Part shown: in pieces, positions 26,250 through 36,996 of the stretch
Numbering within the stretch: position 1 is the first letter of the stretch
How the letters are laid out: each line of letters opens with the position of its first letter
Source of the DNA: Ceratodon purpureus
Taxonomy: Eukaryota; Streptophyta; Bryopsida; Pseudoditrichales; Ditrichaceae
Direction: 5' to 3'
Assembly (NCBI GenBank): GCA_014871385.1
Contig: CM026426.1
Location: forward strand, 23,959,437 to 24,023,436
DNA length: 64,000 bases
Position numbers and translations under genes: made by a program
Notes under the pieces: model-generated
What the model was told of the DNA's origin: nothing
What the model saw: only the letters and a program-made list of their open reading frames with translations
Databases searched by the model: none

Positions 26250-26336
26250 TGAGGGTCATTTATTGGGTCATTTAAAACTTAAATCAGAAATGTGGTCATT
26301 AGTGCACAGCCTCCAAGGACATGAATCCTACTAGTG
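26250..26336. repeat. Right subterminal repeats and end of the CACTA element
   Basis: GGGTCATT occurs at 26253-26260 and 26265-26272, and GGTCATT at 26294-26300, the same motif as at the left end. The terminal CTACTAGTG ends at 26336. Confidence 0.7.
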
Positions 26337-26339
26337 TCT

Positions 26340-27304
26340 TCGCGATCTGGGGAATAACCGTGAGGTACCTCTCTTGCAGGTGTTTGATGGCGCGGACTAG
26401 CGCTCCTTCGAGGACGCGGTATTTCCGACGAGCCATTTGTATAGGATCTTGATCCCGATGCATAATCCGGCCAAGGTCGTCTCCCATACGGGCCATACAC
26501 ATCCAACGTGAAGTCAAAGGTTATGGGCGCTCCTTCAGGTTCCCCGTAGCCATGGCCTTGTTCGTGGCGTCCTACGTCGTGACCTTCTCGCGAACGGTGT
26601 CCCCCATGAGCAGAATATTGTCCATACTCCTGATGGTTGGTACGTGATAACTCACTGCCACGATGACCACCTTGATTCCTGGGATTTTCGTTCAAGCGAC
26701 GTCCTCGATAGTTGTCATCATTATCATCGCTTGAACGACGTCTCTGCTGTTCTTCGACATTATATTCGATAGGTAGAGTTTGTATTCCAGCATCTTGTGC
26801 TTGTGGACTTCGACGGTTTGAAATATGAAGTGAAGGACAATCGCTACCTCCAATCCACGTTGTATCAATATCCATGTGTGCTCTGTTCTTACTATCTGTC
26901 TTCAGCCCCAAGGTTGTGCGCCAGTCGACCCTCTTGTGTAAGACTGTCTCCGCCCACACCATTGCCATATTCGAATACAACATAATCAGGGGTTCGGAGT
27001 TTTGGATTTGTGCAGCTTCGAATATCTCGTTATATCTAATAGTGAAATGATCACTTCCACAATTCTCGACCCTGATCTCACCTCGTTTTGCCTATTTCTC
27101 CGCAGCCTTGGAACGTAGATGTACTGGGACCAACTTTAGGAGGTGCTTCATCTTCACATATTCCCTGCAAGTAACCATCCTCCATGGTGATGCTTCGTGT
27201 TCCCATCCAAACTCTGCTACGCAATCAGGATCATTCGTAGCGTATGGATCCAGGTCGTGTTTCTTTTTTGGAGTCGACGATCCTCCCGGATCGTTACGCG
27301 GCAT
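26340..27304 (-). pseudogene. 5' part of the gene split by the CACTA element
   Basis: The minus-strand frame starts at ATG 27304 (MPRNDPGGSSTPKKKHDLD) and continues through TAG at 27092-27094 to the insertion point at 26340. It contains FGWEHEASPWRMVTCREY, then a folded-looking region (DHFTIRYNEIFEAAQ, SNMAMVWAETVL), and then a long disordered Arg/Gly/His/Tyr-rich tail. The 3' part is at 5372-5901. No known family is recognised. The start codon lies only a few bases from the truncated SET sequence on the plus strand, so the two are head to head. Confidence 0.5.
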
Positions 27305-27310
27305 GGCTCA

Positions 27311-28068
27311 AATTGCGTAAGCAAGAATCCTGTGTTTGACGGTATTTCCTTAGTTTGCCGGGGTCATGTGGGTCGTCTTTTCGTTAAGGAGTGCAATGTC
27401 AAGTGTAGGTGTCATAGTGATTGTGGCAATCGTGTTGTCCAGCAGGGGATGAAGTATCAAGTAGAGGTTTTTCGTACAGCCCTTACGGGGTGGGGGATTC
27501 GGACGACTGAGCTAATTCCTAGAGGTGCGTTTGTTTTTGAGTTGACGGGAGAGATTTTAACAAATGCTGAGCAAATGGTTAGGAACTTAGAGGTAGTTGG
27601 GGGTCAGTCCTATAGCTTGCAACTTGATGCTGACTGGGCCACTGAGCGGAAACTGGACGACCACAGTGCACTATGCTTGGACTCTTCTCGGTTTGGAAAT
27701 GTGGCCAGGTTTTTGAACCACAGGTTAGAACTTGCGACCATATTCTATATACTCTGCGGTCTTTGTCCTCACGTTTTCAATCTGACATGACGGTGGGCCT
27801 CTCTCATTACAGGTGTGAAGATTCTAACCTAGTGGATGTACCTGTCTCGATAGAGAATGTGGATCGCCGCTTCTATCATGTAGCAATTTTTGCAAATCGT
27901 ATCATACGGCCTGGAGAGGAACTAACTTAGGACTATGGCACTAATTTTAACAATGATGATCCGGACCTACCTCTGTTTTCTTGTAAGTGTAAGAGTAAAA
28001 TGTGTAGAGACAATGCCTTACCACTTGCCATCCGAAGGTCAACCAGGAAACCACCTAGGAGAAGATGA
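27311..28068 (+). pseudogene. SET-domain histone methyltransferase fragment (SUVR/SUVH-like)
   Basis: Exon 1 (to 27723) has the pre-SET Cys cluster ECNVKCRCHSDCGNRVVQQG, then GWGIRTTELIPRGAFVFEL and DSSRFGNVARFLNH. A 89-base GT-AG intron (27724-27812) is followed by CEDSNLV, HVAIFANRIIRPGEELT, DYG and a post-SET CKCKSKMC. NH..C and the DYG Tyr are the cofactor and catalytic-pocket motifs of SET enzymes. The frame is broken by TAG at 27928-27930 just before DYG, where W or Y is usual. Only the last part of pre-SET is present and the upstream half of the gene is missing, so it is 5' truncated at about 27310. Family role: lysine methylation of histones; this copy is not functional. Confidence 0.8.
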
Positions 28069-28102
28069 CTTCACATCTCTGTTGTGCAATTCTGAACAAT
28101 AT

Positions 28103-28330
28103 TTCAGCCCATGTACTGTTTGTACTACCGTATATAAATCTACAACATACTATTTGTACATTTTTGATATACTACATGTACAAACAAGCGAAATGCAAAG
28201 ATTTTGAAGAATGGTTCAGCCCATGTACTGTTTGTAGTACCGTGTGTATTCAGAACATACTCTTTGTACATTTTTTGGAGCTCGAGACATGTACAAGTTG
28301 GCCATAGGCAAGGATTTTTTTGACTCTTGG
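28103..28330. repeat. Two-copy tandem repeat, 112-bp period
   Basis: TTCAGCCCATGTACTGTTTG starts at 28103 and again at 28215, and the following bases (ACATACT, TTTGTACATTTTT, CATGTACAA) repeat in order. The unit is rich in GTAC. Confidence 0.7.
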
Positions 28331-28384
28331 AACTTCAACTATTGTGTAGCAAACATAGAACAACTCGGATAAATATACAACCAT

Positions 28385-31068
28385 TCAAAATCTGGATCTG
28401 GAAGCTTGAAGTTGAGCACCAGCCCCATCCCATTCTCCTTTTCCATGAGCCGACTCGAAGTAGTTCCACCGCATCTTGCAGCCCCTCGTGAGCGCTGGGT
28501 AGCGTGCAACAAAGTACATCGCTGTTGCGCACTTAAACTGGGAACTACACCCGTCACTGTAGACCCAATGTTCCTCCGGTGTCAACCTTGAATCACCCAG
28601 CCAATCCCAATGCAACGTCAGACAATGCTGAACAAAAGCTGAATCGTGAGCCTTATCATCAGATATATAGAAGTGAGTCTGCTTCATGGTCTGCTCTCCT
28701 TCTTTCCACATCGTAATGTTCACCAGGATGGTCACACTAGTACTAAAGTAGTACAAGCTTTGGACCTCGTTTTGGATGGCAAAAGTGTAGTTCTCTGCAT
28801 AGTCAATATGTGTCACAACAACCCCCTCCAGAACGTTCTTCATCATCAATTGGCATTGCTCATCTTGCCATCGCGCCTTGAAGTTGTGTGTGATAAAGGT
28901 GGTCACTATTTTCTCCCTATAAGATAGGAATTGGTTAGCAGCTGTTTCTCTTAAAGCCTCCCTAAGTTCCAGAGTGAGCATCCACTCCCACCTGGTAGTA
29001 CTCGAAACATTTCCATCTAACAAGAAAGGTGTTAGAACCAGACAACTCATGCGGACAAATAGGAAAGAGCTGGAAACCACAACTAGAACAGTTGCCCATG
29101 AGACATTCAAGTCTGTGCCACACATCAAATTCTCCCTTTGCACAAACAGATGATTCCCACATTAGAGTTATTCGTTTGAAAGTATCTCATGTGCACAACA
29201 AGTCCCTTCCTTACTCCCTGTGCACACTATACACGCACAATCACATGTGGTATGCACATGGAGCCCCTTGACTTTGTCTCTGAGGTTGCTCAATCCAGCC
29301 TTCATCATGCCCATCTCCACATGGTATATGCAACAACAGCTATTCCTCTCCTTCAGTTTTCGCACCCACCAAGGCTTCAACCTCTCAAAAGCCCTTTGCC
29401 GCACAATACATTCTGGATGGACCTCTTCGAAGCGCAAGAAGAACGAGGTCTGCCAATCACGCACAAGTATACATCAGGTACAATTTAGGACCCTCATTTC
29501 AGAACCTCTTACAAAACATACAACACAATGTACTAATTGTAGAAAACTAACACCCTTACTCTACAAAAAACACAGAAAATCACAGTGGGTACTCCTCAGT
29601 ACTTTTGACATTGATGCAAGTATAAATTGTATACTAAGAAAGTACAATACATCGCAACGCCACGTATCAACATGACTCCAAGTACTGAACTATATTCTAA
29701 GTTATTGATAAGTTTTCAAAAGTAGCTAAAAAAATAGAAACAAGTAAACTGTGTACCAAAGTGAAATTCTACTCGTACAATAAGTACAATGAAGAACCAT
29801 CTTATGGACATTTGTACTGCTACATTGCAACTAGTGGAAGTCCCAAGTCAAAAAGTACATCACGACGCACATCTAAGAATTACTATGAACGTAAAGTACC
29901 CATGGTACCACTTCTCCACTTCTAATCTGTAGTCCTCAGAAGTACTATATCATATATTGCCTCCAAATTACAGAACTAGTACAGTTTATACTTCACTCCA
30001 ACAGGACCCTGATAGAAGTTAACATTACAAAGAGTACACGCCCAAAATTGACTATATATAGTAATTTGTCTTGCAATGTTTTGATCCAAATTATGTACCA
30101 TGGAATGCAGCCTAGGCAATACATGATGTACAAAAACTACAAAGTAACTGTTCTCGACTTCTCTAGAATCTTTAGATATCTTTTTTGTCCTGTGAGATAC
30201 CGAAAGTGTGAAGACTAAGTATTCGGACTAATCATATTACACAAACTCATATCAATAAGTTACAACTCACCTGAGGCTCGCACAAGTAATGTGTTGGATG
30301 AGGCTCGGCCCAGTCTTTTCGACCTACTTTGTGCTTGACGATGTCCTTCTTGTTCGGTGATACTTTTGTTTGACCATTCCACCATGCATGAATGCATTGT
30401 TTGATATACTCAGATAGCCCTGCTCTCTTCTTCCGATTTAAGCGAAGACTGCAAACCGTGTCTTGACTCTCGGCGGCGTAAATCCTTCTGTTCAACGCAA
30501 TATTGATGCTATTCTGTGTTGTAACCAAAACACGTGACAACGGCCTCACTCCTTTGATCCCCTGGCTAACTGCGGCATCTAACAAGGCACTCTTCCTTGC
30601 CAACAGCTCGTTAGAGTTAGCTTGCTTCACTAACTGTAACTCGTTCTTGAAGTTCTCAATGAAAGAATGAATAACCTTTGCTTCCTGTGGCCGAGCATAG
30701 TAAACAGGTAGCAAAGGCGAAATAGTGTTATTACGCATGACCCTCTCCATAACATCTCTCCTACTAGATGGACCGGGACAACTTCTCAACTCTTCGACTA
30801 GGTACTGTGCTATGCGAAGGGAGATTCGGTTCAACTCCCGCGCACTTAGAGCATCTTCGACTTCATGATCCGGTGGCACAGAAGCTAACACCAATGTTTC
30901 CTCGTGTCTTTGTCTATCTCGTGCTCTCTGAAGGGCCTTCCGTTCTCTCGCCCTCTCTGTAACTACTGCCCGTAACTCCTCCTGCAAGCGAGCTTCAGCA
31001 AGCCTCGCTGCTGGACCTGGGCGGCTGATACCCTGTCGCAAGCGTTGCCTCTTAGCAGTGTTACCCAT
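28385..31068 (-). pseudogene. CXXC/DDE-like transposase-type gene
   Basis: Exon 1 (31068-30271) encodes MGNTAKRQRLRQG, an Arg/Glu-rich helix, and ends LCEPQ at a GTGAGT donor. Exon 2 (29449-28385) continues with FEEVHPECIVRQRAFERLKP, a Cys cluster (CDCACIVCTGS), and FDVWHRLECLMGNCSSCG. The C-terminal part has THIDYAENYTF, HFYISDDKAHDS, YSDGCSSQFK and FESAHGKGEWDGAGA. The spaced acidic motifs look like a DDE-type catalytic core; similar proteins are known to me only as uncharacterised proteins in algae and invertebrates. Frameshifts near 29160 and 28970 break exon 2, and the frame ends soon after GAGA. Non-coding DNA around and inside the gene is rich in GTAC. Family name uncertain. Confidence 0.6.
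29460..30140. repeat. GTAC-rich intron DNA
   Basis: About 18 GTAC tetramers occur in 680 bases, where about 2.7 would be expected by chance. Comparable clusters lie at 28114-28303 and 31860-32450. Confidence 0.6.
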
Positions 31069-32430
31069 CGCTGGAACCTAGGAAAATAATAGACGTAGAA
31101 AACAAGAAACACACATTAGTTATCAAAAACTGAATGAGAATTCATGGTCGACGAGTTCACGAAGCACGATAAGCTTATAGAAGAAAAAGACAGAGTTACT
31201 CTTTCATGAGACTGCAACCAAAACTCACCGTAGAATATCAATCTTCTCACTTTCTGAACGCAACAGATTCGGAAGGAGCAGTAGGAGACCCTACTGAAAG
31301 CCTTCCCTCAGAAAGAGAAGGTGTGTTGTCAAAGCTACTTCCAGAATAACATAACGAAACTGGACTCATGAATAAAGACCGCCTAGGAGACTCATCTACG
31401 TTGTTGCACTTGCCTAGATAGTAGTCACGATTCCCTTGCTTCGACACTGGTGTTTCTTCAACATAACCCGAATCAGAAACCTCACAGAATCAATGGCAGC
31501 AAGAAGAACCAAACTCAGTGATCACATTTGTAGTAAAGTATGATGTTATCAGTTTCTGAATAAGAACAACTTGCCGCTGCGTGGACTTTGACATTATTCA
31601 CAGAGGAAACCCTAAACCGCCCTTGAACTCATGAACAAGAGTTATCCCACAGCATACAAGCTAAACTACAGCACCAAGCATAATCTTCAATTCGCAAGCA
31701 ACAGCATGCTACAGCAAAGACGCAACAGTGTGCTGCATGGGCGATGAGAGGAACCAACGAGAGAGACGATGACGTGGACAAATCAAGAGGTGGCGGCGCC
31801 TTCATAGCATGGCGGCCCGGGAAAACAGGATCTGTTGAAAACAACAAGGCAGTAGTTATGACAGTTACCATGTACATCATATACTCATGCGTACATTTTG
31901 TACAAGTAGCACGCAGGAACACGTCGAGGGTCAAGTGACGGAAAAATGACAATTCTCTTTATTTGAGAGAAGGCCATTGTATAAATGTGTGCCGCCGTCG
32001 GAAATCATGCCTCCGATTACAAAAAATCATAATTTTCCACTTCGTATTCCGTTGCAACTGAAACCAGCACTTACTTCCATGTACAAACCAAATTAAGTAT
32101 GTACTTGTAAAATCACGGATAGATTCCAATAGGCTATTCCTTATTATCTCCTTTGCAAAAAACAAAAACAGAATTAGAGCTTTTGATGTTGAAGACTTTT
32201 GTACTTTTCTCACATACGAGTACTATGTGACTTTTTTGTACTACTGCACAATAGTACTAATTGAACACACTTAACTTGCTTTTCTAACTGATTTAATAAT
32301 GAACAGGAGATCTCTACATATGTAGTATTTGGTAAAACAAAACAAAAACCAAGGAAAAAGCTTTTGAGTACAAGTAATTGCAAGTACAAATTTATGCCTT
32401 CAATGTATATTGTACTGTGACTCAAAAAGT
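31069..32430. other. Non-coding region, GTAC-rich on its right side
   Basis: No gene is supported. From 31860 to 32450 GTAC occurs about 14 times. This may be the upstream flank of the element carrying the 28385-31068 gene. Confidence 0.5.
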
Positions 32431-35400
32431 ACATTCGTCTAGTGTACTTCCACCCCGTGGAACTCAGATTCCGGCACGCAGAGTCTTTCTCCACCAGTGT
32501 CACCTCTGAATCACTGTTCCCGGGTACAATGGAGACACCTTTGTATGGGGTTCGCATAGCTTCCTCTGGATTTCCCTTCACCCACTGGTGGAAACTCGGA
32601 CCTTGCGAAAACGTTGTTTTCTCCACCACCATATCCTCACCTGCGTGAGTAGTATTGTGGAATTGACTTAGTGTCAACAACGGAGTTACAACCGATGGCG
32701 AAGAGGCCCCCTCAAGAATGTCGCGGATTTCAGGGAAGACAGTGGGCACAGAGTTTCCCTCACGAGAGACAAGGAGCGCATGGATAGTGTCACCCTGTGT
32801 CACGATGGCTTCGGAATCTTTCTCCGAGGAACACGATGTTGATAGTGTAACAGAAGGGTCTGATGTCACCGTAGGGTTCAAGTTCTTCCCCACAACCGTG
32901 GTGAACGTAACCCTTTCCCTTCTATGACCTTGGCCACCACTGTGACACTGTCACTACGATCTCCCTCAATCATATCGGAGTGGGTTGACAGTGATGTTTG
33001 CACATCCGAAGACCGAACTGTGACACTGAAAGCCTGCTCATATGGGGGACATTCGGGGAGCAATGGTAAACCGTCGACGACACTGTTAGTGCATCCGGCG
33101 GGAGCAATGAGGTAAGGTCTTGGAGATAATCCCATTACATTGCCATCAACATCTACCTCAGTGCCAACAGATGGTACCTCTTCGGATGTCGTGACACTGG
33201 GTATGTTCGCACCCTCGTGGCCATGACCGTGGGAGACGGGTAGTGTAGCCGTAATTGTACTTGGCTCCATTTTCGTGGCTTCTATACGAACACGGGGGAC
33301 CGAGTGAAGGTCGATATTTACTCCGGACTCTGGTTGGGTTTTAGAATCACAGTGCATGCCCTCCTCCCCTCCTTCTGTGACTGTGTTCCTTGATTCTGAG
33401 ATTGAAGTCTTCGTAAGCATTACCGAATGTGCTAAAATGGGGGTCTGCTGATCCGCTTGGGCTGTACATTCCGCATCGCCTACACGTGTTGGCGGGACCG
33501 TGTCAAGTACATCCTTCTTGGTTCCGGATATTCCACTCACCCGTGTAGAGTGTTCTTCTTCAAACCCTACTGTATCACAGAACTGTTTAGCGCACACCAT
33601 CTAGTATGCTGTGTCCTCTTTTTTCAACGTCTCGCTGATGTCGCAAACCGATTCCTGGATACGAAGTCTTAATGCCGCCACGCCTGGATTCCAGCTTGGG
33701 GTCTGCACACTCGGAACCCATCCAATATCGTGCTCCTCCCAAGTCTTCAATATCCAATCCCCACGTCTTCTGGTGCTCCATCCACTGCACATGAGAAGAA
33801 TTAACTCAGATATGGGTGAATTCCATAGCTTGACAGACCGCCAAGTCTTGAACTGCTCTCTATCGCACCCTGTGAACCCAACCGAGCAGTTTCTCCACTA
33901 TTTCCTAACCTTCCCCATTGTTTATCTTGTTCACTTCATCTATTACCCTCTCTCGCAGCATCTCCCCGATCCCGAAGGGAACTCTAGAATATGTGCACAG
34001 TCCCTTGGTCAGGAAAGTAGACAAAGCGCGGTGGATGTTGAAGACGAATCCGCACTCCCTCCGGATGATTCCGTCGCTTAACCCGTAGAAAGGACAAGTG
34101 ATTAATCTCTAGGGACCATATAGTGATTTGAAGAGGACGCCGATTACGTAAAGCAGTGGTGTTGGCGTTGCTGGTTTGACCCGGTTTTCGCATAGGAGTC
34201 TCCGAATTTCTTTAGCCTCCACGGCTAATGCACAAAACAGGATATCCGCAAGTGACAACCCTGTGAACATTATAGAACAATAACCTAAACGTATATTATC
34301 TGCAACCTATTCTTATCCATGCTCGAAGTATATCAAAGGACGAGAAGAACGTCATATAAATTACAGAAGTAGAACTCACCATCGTGTCGCCATGGTAACC
34401 CAGGCATTCTGTTTAGAAGGTCCTGGTCTGTCGATATAATTCCCCAGAGTGGCGACCAATCCTAGTGTGCCTCTTCGAAGAGGCGACCGTTCTTCTCCCT
34501 GAAATGCATCCTCGCCATCCCGGCTCTCTTCATTTCTGCCTGACGCAATTCCACCCGATAGGCATCTAGTGCTATCAGGTATCGGTCGAAGTCAACCCTC
34601 CACTGGACGTATTGTCCTAAGGCAGGCAGGTTTTCATAAGGAGCGACGTCTTCGACACTCTCAACGAGCGCATCAATGGATTTCGAAACAGCTTGAACCA
34701 CAGCCGCCGGCAGTGGTGCCTTCTTATCCCCCTGCCAGGAAACAAAGTATTAACATTCAAAAATAATGCAGAAACCTTAAAGAAAGAGTAAACATACAAC
34801 CTAAACACTAAGACAATTTCCATAAATTCGTGACTAACCTTTTTACGGAACCACCAATAAGTCAGGCGCATCAATTTATCCCTAAATTCTTCCCGGGTAA
34901 TGTCTTCATTCCAGCGGTTCACAAACTCCTCTCCAGTGTCACACTCCCATGACCAGGGCAGTGTCACGTCCTCTCCGATCTCCCTCAAGTAATACAGACC
35001 GGGCATTTGGGGTTCCTCAGAACGCAAGGGCGGAGGCGGATGGCGCTGCACTGACTCCGATTCACTGCATTGCTTCATCACATGGTCCTTCTCAATCTCC
35101 CTGAGAAGTTTTTGCCTGTGCTGGAACTTCTTGTACGCATCTAGGTGATGTGTGAATGGTCCAGGACAACCCTTCTCGTCAGCCCAGTACTACTGGAGGT
35201 CGGTGGCGTTTCTGAATTCGTCGTCCCAAGGCGCCATCCTATTTAATTCATCCTCAGGTTCCTACCGCGACACTTCTACACGCTGCTGTGGCGGACTATC
35301 GAGGACAGGGAGATCGTCTCCCGCATGAAGGCCACTGTGACACTGCATCATTTCCTCTATAACGTTACAGGGTTTCTGTCTAGTGACCTCGACCTCTTGA

Positions 35401-36701
35401 ACCTCTCTATCTATACAATCTGAAATGTTTGCCCGTAAACGGATGTTGGGAATTCTATACTTAACATAGAACTTGTCACGTAAAAGATCAATTGCTATCT
35501 GTTTGTCGCTTACCTCTAAAGTCGAAGGCTCACCGCCATTGTGAATTTTTAGGGGTTTTTTCTTCTTGCGACAATTCTTTCTTACCTTCTTCTCTTCTGC
35601 TTTTCGCTTTAGGATTTCTTTGATAGTGGGCCCGCGAGTCTGATTGTCTACATCCTGATCTGGTGACATTTGAACTTGCACGTTGGTGTTACAAGGCACT
35701 ATTGACATGGTACCTTCTAAACCCATGCGTGTGCTGGTGGCAATTTTCTCTATCGTCACAGTCTCAAGCGGTGGAGACGCTTCCGATGACATTAATCTCT
35801 GGACTGCAGCCACCTAAACATCGATAGTGTTTTTTTTAGGTACCCAAAACACGTCTAGGTCTTCCTCAGCATCTTCAGCGTCACAGATCTCTTCCACTGG
35901 CCCTAAACCTTCGGCGACGGGGTCGTCCTTGTTAGCACTCTTAGTAGCCGGTGCTTCACGAGGGCTAGGCATGGCACTCTTTCTGCAGCCCTTGGCCGGT
36001 AATGGAGCTGCATTGGAGACCTTTTTCTGAACCTTCTTCCCATCCGCACCCACCTTCGGTTGCTCCTCTGTAGCTGAGACTCTCTTGTAAATCAGGTCTA
36101 CTCCAATCAGCATTTTCCCTTCCACTAGCTTAATCGCATCCAATTCTTCAACACCATACGCAGTAGAACTCCCGCCCGCAACTAGACTCTGCCCCCGTCC
36201 ATCCGTCGAGTTCACCCCTACACCTGTAAGTGTCTTCTTCGAGGGTGATGCCTTCTTGCACAAAACCTCCACTCGTTTCCCTTCGTCTCTCTTGAAATCA
36301 GGATAAGGGAGCAAGAGCGCCATGGTCCCGTCCGGATACGTAGCTCCCGAGCAGCCTTCGAGGTATCTGTGACGATTCAACATCATTTTATTGCTGAAGT
36401 CGTTCTTCCCGCAATGTATACAGGCGAAGAATTTCCAAACCCCATCGTCCTTCTTCTTCCCTTTGCACATCGTGGCAAATTCGATTTGCAGATCCTCCAC
36501 CCTCCGCTGACTGGGATACTTCACTTCATATGAGTACCCGTAGATGACGACATTCAGTGTCACAGGCTCCATCGCCATGTCGGTCGCCTTGAAAACTGCC
36601 GTACCCGCTCCACACTTGACACACCCTGCTGGAAAAAACGAAATATACCTAAACCTACTCACGACCCCAATAAGAGTACCGCATCCGCTTCGGCACAGCA
36701 C
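32431..36701 (-). pseudogene. Multi-exon gene with zinc-finger-like N-terminus, decayed
   Basis: Minus-strand pieces are 36701-34839, 34732-34378, about 34262-33795 and 33792-32431, mostly one open frame interrupted by stops. Near 36410 CIHCGKNDFS...NRHRYLEGC gives a CX2C-X12-H-X5-C finger. A Lys/Arg-rich patch (KVRKNCRKKKK) lies near 35570. Exon 2 has DFDRYLIALDAYRVELRQAE. Exon 3 includes CGFVFNIHRALSTFLTKG. The C-terminal region is Ser/Thr/Val-rich and probably disordered, with a frameshift near 32890. Eight stops are TAG (35814, 35262, 35190, 34462, 34109, 33905, 33860, 33601) and one TGA (33806). No known family is recognised; repetitive context suggests a transposon gene. It is also rich in GTGTCAC motifs. 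Confidence 0.5.
32497..36563. repeat. Cluster of GTGTCAC/GTGACAC motifs
   Basis: Ten copies occur at 32497, 32787, 32797, 32942, 33020, 33191, 34936, 34961, 35337 and 36557. About 0.5 would be expected in 4.1 kb. Three more lie at 42689, 42714 and 43073 upstream of DCP1. Confidence 0.6.
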
Positions 36702-36996
36702 CTCTGAATAATACCACTCCTCCTCAAGGTTTTGGATGTCGTCCTTGCATCAATCTCTACGTCAGCACCCGGAACAACCCCACAATACAACTAAAATTGG
36801 CGCAACTTCCATAATACATTCACTGAAGTAACAAGAGTATGGCGGGAGTTGACATACCTAATGTGGTGCTAAAATCCCGGTTTTGGACCAACATGATCCT
36901 TATACATACCTTGGAATAAACCTAGCACCATCACTTAAATGGAAAACACAAATAAACACCACCACAGCTTAAGTCATCAAACAATGTCAAGCCTTA

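Larger units (their letters stand above)
5905..26336. mobile_element. CACTA (En/Spm-type) DNA transposon, 20.4 kb
   Basis: The left end is CACTAGTAGAAA at 5905 and the right end is CCTACTAGTG at 26327-26336, so the outer nine bases are inverted copies. The flanking trinucleotide is TCT on both sides (5902-5904 and 26337-26339), the 3-bp duplication expected for CACTA elements. Both ends carry GGGTCATT/AATGACCC subterminal repeats. Inside are a plant-type TnpD transposase (plus) and TnpA-like gene (minus), transcribed divergently. The minus-strand gene on either side is compositionally similar, which supports an insertion into it. Both core genes carry stops, so the copy is inactive. Confidence 0.85.

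Noticed and set aside
26281..26304. Alternative right end of the CACTA element at CATTAGTG (26304)
   Set aside because: It does not give a matching target duplication with the left side; the end at 26336 gives TCT on both sides.
34253..34263. TGACAACCCTG, a possible hAT right end
   Set aside because: It lies inside or next to an exon of the minus-strand pseudogene and no partner left end with the same flank was found; chance occurrence is plausible.
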